Assembly (NCBI GenBank): GCA_008080835.1
Contig: VMDK01000116.1
Span: 1-49,371 of the forward strand
Reading direction: 5' to 3'
DNA from: Sphingobacteriia bacterium
GTDB taxonomy: Bacteria > Bacteroidota > Bacteroidia > NS11-12g > UBA9320
DNA length: 49,371 nt
Under the pieces are notes generated by a model. It searched no databases. It was not told the DNA's origin and saw nothing but the letters and a program-made list of their open reading frames with translations. Positions within the stretch are counted from its first letter, which is position 1; the number at the start of each line of letters is the position of its first letter. This document shows positions 8,926 to 16,137 of the stretch, in pieces. The translations under genes were made by a program, and so were the position numbers.

Positions 8926-11900
8926 ATGTCATATCTCCCACAGATAATGGGATTTGACAGACAGTTTCTCGACCTTGCAACAGATTGCCCTCAATATGGG
9001 TCTAGCATAGTAAGAGCCGCTTTGAATTCCCGTCGTACCAATATCTTCCAAAGTGTCGCTGCAGTGATTGTGGTGCTTTTGTCGGTAATTCCATCGGTGC
9101 AAGCCCAAAAGCAAGCCAATATCTGGCATTTCGGTTCGAATGCAGGTCTGGATTTCAATTTTACTCCACCAAAAGCTATAACCAATAGTTCGCTCAGCGC
9201 ATTGGAAGGTTGTGCGAGTATATGCGACGCCAAAGGTGATATCCTGTTTTATACTGATGGTCTCACAGTCTGGAATAAACGCGATAGTGTGATGACCAAC
9301 GGTACCGGTTTGAATGGACACAACTCCTCTACGCAATCTGCGGTGATCGTGCCTCACCCGTCCAACGTAAATCAATACTACATTTTTACAGTTGATGGCT
9401 CTACGGGTTCCAGAAAAGGGGGATACTACAACATTGTAGATATGACGAAGAGCGCAGGATTGGGAGAGGTCACTTTAAAAAATCAGGTCATCTTTAATCA
9501 CAATTATCCCTTTGAATCCATCGGCGCAACTCCAAGTGCCAATGGGAGAAGTTATTGGGTATGTTATGTCGATACCAATGCTACCATTCTTGCCTACAAT
9601 GTCACATCAAAAGGGATCAATCTGACACCTGTCCGTTCCCGTCTGAAGAATTATAGCGCGACAAGTACCATGTCGCACTACATGAAGTTTTCATCGGACA
9701 ATACCATGATGGCTGTGGCGATAGCAGGATATGGATTAACCCTCAGTAAATTTGACCCAACTTCAGGCAGATTCAGTAATAGCTTTTTGATCGACAAGGG
9801 GTCATCCTGGAACTACTACGGCGTAGAATTCTCTCCTGAATCAAAATTCCTCTATTGTTCAAATGGAAATCAATACGACGTGTCGACATTTGACTCCGCA
9901 TTGATCGTAAACTCTGCCTACAATTTCGAAACCGGAACCATACGCGCTTCTCTGCAACTGGGTCCGGATGGTAAGATCTATTACCGAAGCCACACATCCT
10001 CAACCAAAATGAGCTTCATCAACTATCCCGACAAGAAGGATAGTGCATGCACCGTATATGCCGACAGTATTGACCTGAATGGACGAAGAGCCCTGCTGGG
10101 GTTGCCAACATTCCTGCAGTCGCTACTGAATCCGAGTCTGATCTCGAAAGGTATCTGCTTCGGAGAACCTACGCCATTTCACATTACTGATTCATTGAAA
10201 CTGGATTCCGCTGTCTGGAATTTCGGTGATACTGCCTCCGGCAAAATGAACACCGCAACCTCCTTTTCACCAAGGCATATTTTTACGAGTCCGGGGCAAT
10301 ACGAAGTGACCACATTGATCTACCACGGAGCAGGTGTGGACACCTTATCCGCCGTGGTCTCCATCAAAGACTATCTAGGCACCTACCGAATGATCGGTGA
10401 AGATATTTTTAAATGCCGTGATGATTCCGTCGACATTAAACTGGCGAATGATACGAACTACCTCAAACAAGTCTGGAGCACAAGCGACACGATCGCAGGT
10501 ATAAGAACCTCTATTGCGGGAGTGTACTGGATCAAGGCATATGAAGGGAAAGGATGTTTTTTCACCGACACGATGACGGTCTATAATTATCCGAACAACG
10601 AGGTTCCGGACGTGCTGGGCTTGATCGACACGATCGAAAAATGCCCGGAGAAAGTGGTCAAGATCGGCACCAAACAATCCTTCTTCAAGTATTCCTGGAA
10701 TACGGGAGAAACAACTGGTGAAGTCAACACAGATAAGAAAGGACGCTTCATCCTTACGGTGTATCACGACAGTACATGTATCTCACGAGACACCACGGAC
10801 ATCATCTATTTTCCTACTCCAAAGCCAAACTTGGGACGTGATTCGAGCTTTTGTAGCAGCAACAAGCAGCGTGTAGGTGACTTGAATACTCCATTTGCCT
10901 CCTATTTATGGAATACAGGCTCCACGGACCCATTCATTTTTACCGATACATCCGGAACCTATATCATGAATGTAGAGACCAATCAGGGCTGTTTGATGTC
11001 GGATACGGTCATGTATTCGTTTGTAGCAAAAGCTCCTGATCTGCTCCTGCCAAAGGATACTGCCTTCTGTGATTCAGTTGGACTAAACGCCTATATCAAG
11101 CCGGTCAACCAAGGCGGCGAAGCTCCATTTGTTTGGCAAAGTGGTACCAGCGATTCCGCCATTTTCATCAATGGCAAAGGCATGTATGTGGTGAGTGCGA
11201 AAAATGCCTGTGGACAGGACGTCGATAGTTTTCTGGTCCGTGTGATCCGTTCGCCCGAAGTTTCCCTCCAGGCAAAGGACTCGTTTTGTGACTCGGTGCG
11301 AGTAGTGCTGCAGCCGGATACAACGGGTGATGAACTACAATTCCTATGGAGCACCACTGACACCCTTCTCGATCTTGAAGTAGACACTCTCGGAACGTAC
11401 TGGATAGAAGCACGGAACAAGTGTGGTGTAGATACGGCATACACGGAGATCATCCAATGGAATACTCCAACCGCAGAACCGATCCTTGACAGCATACTCT
11501 GCATACCGTTCCAACATGAACAGAAGTTGGTTTCGGGCACGACCGGAAACTCATACACCTGGAGAGATCCTGTGCGTCAAAGCATACTCTCGCTCGCAGA
11601 TTCAGTCTCCATATTCGATGCGGGGCAGTATATCGCCGAGATCAGCAATTACTGTGGGAACTACGCCGACACCTTCACCTTGACGGGCTATACGATACCC
11701 GTCGTTGACCTTGGAGCAGATTCCTATGTGTGCGATAGTCTTTCTGAAACGATGAACATCGGTCAAGCCCAAAACGGTGAACAATACCGCTGGTCCACCG
11801 GAGACACTACTTCCGGGATACAAGTCAAAGATCCGGGCTCCTATTGGGCTGTTGCAACCAATAAATGCGGCTCCGACGCAGACACGATCGAACTGAGCCT

Positions 11901-12828
11901 GTATTATACCACGGTAGTTTCTCTACCTTCAGACACGGTGGTTTGTGATGAAACGGCGCTTGATCTGGATGTGACCATACCCGGTGTGAATAACGAATAC
12001 TTCTGGGCACACGGACCTACTACCCCAGAGGTCTCAATAACCCAAGACGGATCCTATAGCGTAACTGTGAAGAATCTGTGCACCGATCAACAACGAAGCA
12101 TCGATGTCCAATTCTTGAAAACACCGGTTCGAAGTTTGCAACCGGAGTACATTTTCTGTGATGCGATCGAACCCACTGACCTCATTGTAGGCATGGATGC
12201 AAATGCAGAAAACTATTCCTGGTCGACCGGAGAGCGCAGCAAGACGCTCACAGCAAATTCACCCGGAACTTATGTGGTTCTGATCTCTAACGCATGCGCA
12301 GAGATCACCGACTCCTCTACGATCATCCTTTCCACATCTCCGATCGTGGATCTCGGGCCTGATACCCCGGTGTGCGGCGAGATCGAATACTTGCTCGATG
12401 CAGGAAATCCGGGATTAACCTACAACTGGAGCACCGGAGAAGTCACTCAACAGATCATCGCGACTGAGCAAACGGTTTATGCCGTGACTGTGACCAACAA
12501 TGAAGGGTGTATGTCCTTCGGACAAATGGAGATCACCGACGATTGTCGCACCACGATCCATCTGCCGGACGTTTTCAGTCCGAATGGTGATGGTTTGAAT
12601 GACGTATACAAACCCGTTCACTTCAAGAACGTGACTGACTACGAATTCTACGTCTATAACCGCTGGGGTGAGAAGATCTTTACTTCCAATGATCCCGATA
12701 TTGGATGGGATGGAAATTATCTCGGGAAGGAGGCATTGATCGGAGCATATCTGGTGCGCTATCGCTACCGCAACCTGGAGAAAGGGTACTTCGAAGGTGA
12801 TGGTAAAGTGATCTATCTGGTGCGGTAG
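8926..12828 (+). CDS. Large T9SS type B cargo protein with N-terminal propeller-like region, PKD domain and many Ig-like repeats
   Basis: QANIWHFGSNAGLDF...GDILFYTDGLTVWNK; PKD-like AVWNFGDTASGKMN...PRHIFTSPGQYEVTTLIYH; repeated YxWSTGxT motifs; C-term LPDVFSPNGDGLNDVYKP...YNRWGEKIF...GWDGNYLGKEALIGAYLVRYRY. Confidence 0.88.
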   Translation: MSYLPQIMGFDRQFLDLATDCPQYGSSIVRAALNSRRTNIFQSVAAVIVVLLSVIPSVQAQKQANIWHFGSNAGLDFNFTPPKAITNSSLSALEGCASICDAKGDILFYTDGLTVWNKRDSVMTNGTGLNGHNSSTQSAVIVPHPSNVNQYYIFTVDGSTGSRKGGYYNIVDMTKSAGLGEVTLKNQVIFNHNYPFESIGATPSANGRSYWVCYVDTNATILAYNVTSKGINLTPVRSRLKNYSATSTMSHYMKFSSDNTMMAVAIAGYGLTLSKFDPTSGRFSNSFLIDKGSSWNYYGVEFSPESKFLYCSNGNQYDVSTFDSALIVNSAYNFETGTIRASLQLGPDGKIYYRSHTSSTKMSFINYPDKKDSACTVYADSIDLNGRRALLGLPTFLQSLLNPSLISKGICFGEPTPFHITDSLKLDSAVWNFGDTASGKMNTATSFSPRHIFTSPGQYEVTTLIYHGAGVDTLSAVVSIKDYLGTYRMIGEDIFKCRDDSVDIKLANDTNYLKQVWSTSDTIAGIRTSIAGVYWIKAYEGKGCFFTDTMTVYNYPNNEVPDVLGLIDTIEKCPEKVVKIGTKQSFFKYSWNTGETTGEVNTDKKGRFILTVYHDSTCISRDTTDIIYFPTPKPNLGRDSSFCSSNKQRVGDLNTPFASYLWNTGSTDPFIFTDTSGTYIMNVETNQGCLMSDTVMYSFVAKAPDLLLPKDTAFCDSVGLNAYIKPVNQGGEAPFVWQSGTSDSAIFINGKGMYVVSAKNACGQDVDSFLVRVIRSPEVSLQAKDSFCDSVRVVLQPDTTGDELQFLWSTTDTLLDLEVDTLGTYWIEARNKCGVDTAYTEIIQWNTPTAEPILDSILCIPFQHEQKLVSGTTGNSYTWRDPVRQSILSLADSVSIFDAGQYIAEISNYCGNYADTFTLTGYTIPVVDLGADSYVCDSLSETMNIGQAQNGEQYRWSTGDTTSGIQVKDPGSYWAVATNKCGSDADTIELSLYYTTVVSLPSDTVVCDETALDLDVTIPGVNNEYFWAHGPTTPEVSITQDGSYSVTVKNLCTDQQRSIDVQFLKTPVRSLQPEYIFCDAIEPTDLIVGMDANAENYSWSTGERSKTLTANSPGTYVVLISNACAEITDSSTIILSTSPIVDLGPDTPVCGEIEYLLDAGNPGLTYNWSTGEVTQQIIATEQTVYAVTVTNNEGCMSFGQMEITDDCRTTIHLPDVFSPNGDGLNDVYKPVHFKNVTDYEFYVYNRWGEKIFTSNDPDIGWDGNYLGKEALIGAYLVRYRYRNLEKGYFEGDGKVIYLVR

Positions 12829-12896
12829 CACCAAACTTACCCAAAACAACTCCTAACCATATTCGTTGTAATTTCGGCCTGGTTGTTGGTCAGACA

Positions 12897-13673
12897 TTGC
12901 TGAGTTATACGATATATCGAAAAGATGAGAACACCCCTTGGGTGACCTTCATACACGGTGCCGGTGGAAGTAGTTCGATCTGGTATAAACAGCTCCGTGC
13001 ATTCAAGGAACATTTCAATGTATTATTGATCGACCTGCGCGGACATGGACGCTCCGAGGGCATTCCGTTGAAGCGTTGGGAGCGTTATAGCTTTGAGGCC
13101 ATCGGAAATGATGTGCTGGAAGTGCTGGACCATCTGCGGATCGAGAAAAGCCACTTCGTAGGCATTTCACTTGGTACGGTCATCATACGCGAGATTAGCG
13201 AACGTCATCCAGAGCGATGCCTGAGCATGATCATGGGAGGTGCCATCATGAAGATCAATTTCCGTGGCCAATTGCTCATGCGCCTAGGTGTCCTGCTCAA
13301 ATCAGTGGTTCCTTATTTGGTCTTGTATCGCCTATTTGCTTTTGTGATCATGCCTCGCAAAAATCACCGCGACTCCAGAAACTTTTTTATTGAAGAAGCC
13401 AAAAAGCTCTATCAAAAAGAATTCGTGAAATGGTTCGCAATGGCGGTGGAGGTCAACCTGCTGCTTTCACTTTTCCGCTTTAAGGACCCAAGTATTCCGA
13501 CACTTTATATCATGGGCGAACAGGATCATATGTTCCTCCCTTCGGTCCGAAAGATCGTATCAGACCACAGCTCAGCACAGTTGGAAGTGATACCTACCTG
13601 CGGGCATGTGGTCAATATTGAGCGAGCCGGGACATTTAACCAACTCAGTCTGGATTTTTTAAAGATGGATTAG
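12897..13673 (+). CDS. Alpha/beta hydrolase
   Basis: VTFIHGAGGSSSIWYKQL, VLLIDLRGHGRSEG, FVGISLGTVIIREI (nucleophile), GEQDHMFLP, CGHVVNIERAGTFN. TTG start codon. Confidence 0.85.
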   Translation: MLSYTIYRKDENTPWVTFIHGAGGSSSIWYKQLRAFKEHFNVLLIDLRGHGRSEGIPLKRWERYSFEAIGNDVLEVLDHLRIEKSHFVGISLGTVIIREISERHPERCLSMIMGGAIMKINFRGQLLMRLGVLLKSVVPYLVLYRLFAFVIMPRKNHRDSRNFFIEEAKKLYQKEFVKWFAMAVEVNLLLSLFRFKDPSIPTLYIMGEQDHMFLPSVRKIVSDHSSAQLEVIPTCGHVVNIERAGTFNQLSLDFLKMD

Positions 13674-13949
13674 TTAGCTCGGGGATTCATCCCGAGACGG
13701 AACTATCACTGCCTCCAATGCCTGAGCATTTTTACTCACCATCCGTTCGAATATCGTGGCAAAGACCCCACCTGTAAGGAACATCAGCGTGCCATAAATT
13801 GCCGGAACAAGCAAAATTCCCGGGAACAGAGCAAGTGCCCCAAGGGATGCCACGAACAACGCAAGTGAGCCGTTTTGTGTAAAGAATACACCACTAAAAG
13901 TGAATTCCTGTCTGAAAAAATTGATAGCATCTTCAGGGAGAAAGACAGA
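13674..13949 (-). pseudogene. Possible 5'-truncated membrane protein fragment
   Basis: Reading frame without ATG runs from the upstream stop at 13950-13952: SVFLPEDAINFFRQEFTFSGVFFTQNGSLALFVASLGALALFPGILLVPAIYGTLMFLTGGVFATIFERMVSKNAQ... Confidence 0.35.
13678..13696. repeat. REP-like palindrome / possible terminator between convergent ORFs
   Basis: CTCGGGGAT-TC-ATCCCGAG, ATTCAT centre as in the RAYT-adjacent palindromes at 34041-34404. Confidence 0.4.
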
Positions 13950-14088
13950 TTATGTTATGACTTTTTTGCTTTAACTAAGGAAAAATAAACAAGCCTATTT
14001 TGACCCCACTCTTATAACGGTGTAAGTAAAATTCGCTAATGACCTTCAATACCCGAACTTTATTAATAAGTTGGCAAACATTAATAAA

Positions 14089-14664
14089 ATGAAATATTCA
14101 TCTTTAATCATATTCTTTACCGTAAGCACACATTACTTAAGTGCTCAAGATTCAAGTTTCTCTCAAGAGATTGGATATGGTAGTGCAGGATATAGAGTGC
14201 CGGCAGGGAAAACACTTTTAATTCACACTGCAGAAGGTACTGATAGGAAGATTTTAATTAACGGTGGCACATACTACAGCCTAACGCAAAATAGCAACTC
14301 TTTTAATTCCCCTATCGTGGCAAAAAGTGGGAGCACGGTAAGTGTAACCTCATCTGGTGGATTTCCTTCCTCTTCTAATATTACAGGCATGTTAAAATCA
14401 GAAAACACTTCAAGTTCAAATGATGAAAAAACATCGTCAAACACACTTAATATTTTTCCAAACCCTACAACAAATTATCTTTCTATAGAGTATGGTAGAA
14501 TTAAAATAAATGAAATACAAATTATAGCCACGACAGGAAAACCAATACGAACTTTTAAGTTAAACTTTAGTAGAATCAATATTTCTGATATTCCGAACGG
14601 GATTTACTTCGTTAAGCTATTTACTGATCAAACAGTAATAACACAAAAAATTGTAAAGTACTAA
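14089..14664 (+). CDS. Small secreted protein with T9SS type A sorting domain (cassette gene)
   Basis: MKYSSLIIFFTVSTHYLSAQDSSFS signal peptide; C-term LNIFPNPTTNYLSIEY...DIPNGIYFVKLFTDQTVITQKIVKY. Confidence 0.75.
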   Translation: MKYSSLIIFFTVSTHYLSAQDSSFSQEIGYGSAGYRVPAGKTLLIHTAEGTDRKILINGGTYYSLTQNSNSFNSPIVAKSGSTVSVTSSGGFPSSSNITGMLKSENTSSSNDEKTSSNTLNIFPNPTTNYLSIEYGRIKINEIQIIATTGKPIRTFKLNFSRINISDIPNGIYFVKLFTDQTVITQKIVKY

Positions 14665-14670
14665 AAACGA

Positions 14671-14726
14671 TTTGCCAACAAAGTGTATAGTGCATACCCT
14701 AAGGGATACGCACCATACACAAACCG
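14671..14726 (+). repeat. attC-like recombination site
   Basis: R''-like TTTGCCAAC (14671-14679), inner arms GTGTATAGTGCATACCCTA / AGGGATACGCACCATACAC (14683-14720), then AAACCG; the circularised cassette would supply R' GTTGGCAAA, perfectly complementary to R''. Confidence 0.6.
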
Positions 14727-15081
14727 TAATCAATACACCCATAAAAGCTGCTCTTTAGGGGGCTATTTAAGCTAGGCTTAATTGAAACCTTTGTAGATTG
14801 AGAATAGAAAATCTACCGACATGAGTAAAAGATCTAGTTCGAGGGCTTTGTCGCACTCATTCTTGAAGACATCTGAGAACCTTGGAGCAAATAACGTAGA
14901 CATCCGAACTGCATCCCTCTGAGCCAACAAAGCCTCCAAGACCATCTGAAAAACACGATGCCTCAGCAAGAATTGAAATTCAAGAAGCAAAACACATTAA
15001 CTCAGAATAATCCCACCCTAGTCGACCATGCTCAAGTAAAAGGCGCCTCAACACTAATATGCAAATTGTATGCAAATAAAA

Positions 15082-15107
15082 AAGCCCCTACATTTCTGTA
15101 GAGGCTT
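15082..15107 (-). terminator. Hairpin terminator downstream of tRNA-Pro (minus strand)
   Basis: aagcccctaca-tttc-tgtagaggctt with adjacent A-tract (T-tract on the minus strand). Confidence 0.6.
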
Positions 15108-15126
15108 AACTGCTTGATTTACAATG

Positions 15127-15201
15127 TCGGGGTGGCAGGATTCGAACCTGCGACCTCCTGCTCCCAAAGCAGGCGCGATAACCGGGCTACGCTACACCCC
15201 G
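15127..15201 (-). tRNA. tRNA-Pro (anticodon TGG)
   Basis: Reverse complement CGGGGTGTAGCGTAGCCCGGTTATCGCGCCTGCTTTGGGAGCAGGAGGTCGCAGGTTCGAATCCTGCCACCCCGA; acceptor, anticodon and T arms pair. Confidence 0.95.
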
Positions 15202-15252
15202 AGAATTAGTGTGAGTGAAGAGTGTGAGTCTTGAGACTCTTTCTTCACTCTG

Positions 15253-15344
15253 GCCTCTCCCACAATTTGGAGATGACCGGGTGGAGTTTATCCGCCTTTG
15301 GCGGACTACACCCCGTGTGTACAGTGTGAGTGAGGAGTGTGAGT
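15253..15344 (-). pseudogene. Broken copy of tRNA-Pro 5' end plus leader, interrupted by a short palindrome
   Basis: CGGGGTGTAG (15306-15315) joined to TCCGCC-AAA-GGCGGA (15291-15305), then ...CCCGGTCATC...TGTGGGAGA resembling the rest of tRNA-Pro; the upstream leader (ACTCACACTCYTCACTCACACT) is duplicated at 15208-15229 and 15323-15344. Confidence 0.55.
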
Positions 15345-15389
15345 GTAGAGTTCTCATTACTCAATACCCAAACTCAATACTGTCTTTCG

Positions 15390-15463
15390 TGACTCCTTCA
15401 GGACTCGAACCTGAAACCTACTGCTTAGAAGGCAGTTGCTCTATCCAGTTGAGCTAAGGAGCC
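15390..15463 (-). tRNA. tRNA-Arg (anticodon TCT)
   Basis: Reverse complement GGCTCCTTAGCTCAACTGGATAGAGCAACTGCCTTCTAAGCAGTAGGTTTCAGGTTCGAGTCCTGAAGGAGTC + discriminator A. Confidence 0.95.
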
Positions 15464-15695
15464 ATTGTTTTTTAATCCAAGCTCTTCCTACCCCACTTTT
15501 CAAGAACTTTTCCCGCTCTCTGGCCTCTACTCTGGTTGGAAATTCCTCTGTTAAGAATATTTCCCATGGTCGATTGGCCTTGGTGGACCGAGTCTTACCT
15601 GAATTATGTTCCCGCAGTCGCCTCTTCAGATTCGATGTAAATCCAACATAGAACCGATCACGGTCAACACTTTTCATCACGTATACAAAGAACAT
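15441..15695 (-). CDS. GIY-YIG (URI-like) nuclease
   Basis: MFFVYVMKSVDRDRFYVGFTSNLKRRLREHNSGKTRSTKANRPWEIFLTEEFPTRVEAREREKFLKSGVGRAWIKK; the last residues WLLSSTG* are encoded by the tRNA-Arg 5' end. Confidence 0.88.
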   Translation of the reverse strand: MFFVYVMKSVDRDRFYVGFTSNLKRRLREHNSGKTRSTKANRPWEIFLTEEFPTRVEAREREKFLKSGVGRAWIKKQWLLSSTG

Positions 15696-15697
15696 CT

Positions 15698-15795
15698 TTT
15701 TCTGGCTGTTTGCTCCCCGCCTAAGGCGGGCAGGTATCCAGCTTGCTAGCCTCTGGCCAGCTCGTTCGCCTCTGGCGGATTGAGCTAAGGAGCCA
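15698..15795 (-). pseudogene. Interrupted copy of tRNA-Arg 5' region with inserted palindromes
   Basis: TGGCTCCTTAGCTCAA (15795-15780) | 38-nt insert of two degenerate 19-mers | CTGGATA | CCTGCCCGCCTTAGGCGGG | GAGCAAACAGCC, versus intact TGGCTCCTTAGCTCAA-CTGGATA-GAGCAACTGCC. Confidence 0.65.
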
Positions 15796-15839
15796 ATGCC
15801 TTTCCAGCTCTTGGCTTTAGCCGAGCCGGAGTCAATATG

Positions 15840-15927
15840 CGGTGAGGGCGGGATTCGAACCCGCGGTACCCGGTTAAGGTACGGCAGTTTAGCAAACTAC
15901 TGGTTTAAGCCACTCACCCACCTCACC
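15840..15927 (-). tRNA. tRNA-Ser (anticodon GCT)
   Basis: Reverse complement GGTGAGGTGGGTGAGTGGCTTAAACCAGTAGTTTGCTAAACTGCCGTACCTTAACCGGGTACCGCGGGTTCGAATCCCGCCCTCACC; long variable arm. Confidence 0.95.
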
Positions 15928-16137
15928 TGAAGTGAATCTCACAGTGGAGATCCTAGGTATTTCAACTGAACGATGTCCTCATTTTCTCTACCGAATCCGG
16001 GACTTCGCTCAAACGGACGGCAAAAATAAATTTTTTCGAGAAAACGGTGTACAAAAATTGGCTTTTTGTCAAAAATTGGGAAGGGGTCAATTTCATATTG
16101 AATTACTGACCCATTTTCCTAACCTTTGACAACAACA

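Larger units (their letters stand above)
14071..14726 (+). mobile_element. Candidate solitary integron-type gene cassette (no integrase in window)
   Basis: Starts TTGGCAAAC directly after G14070; single ORF; ends TTTGCCAAC + 38-nt imperfect hairpin + ACCG, with G|T at both boundaries; strongly AT-rich relative to flanks. Confidence 0.6.
15291..15822. repeat. Family of short CGCC-N3-GGCG-type palindromes (at least five copies)
   Basis: 15291-15305 tccgcctttggcgga; 15716-15730 cccgcctaaggcggg; 15749-15757 gcctctggc; 15767-15777 cgcctctggcg; 15813-15822 ggctttagcc. Confidence 0.6.

Noticed and set aside
14778-14990. 70-aa minus-strand ORF between the cassette and tRNA-Pro
   Set aside because: No recognisable motif or clear ribosome-binding site; too weak to call.
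15815-16137. ORF 15932-16129 between tRNA-Ser and the AAA+ gene
   Set aside because: Short, unsupported by motifs; probably the intergenic promoter region of the AAA+ gene.
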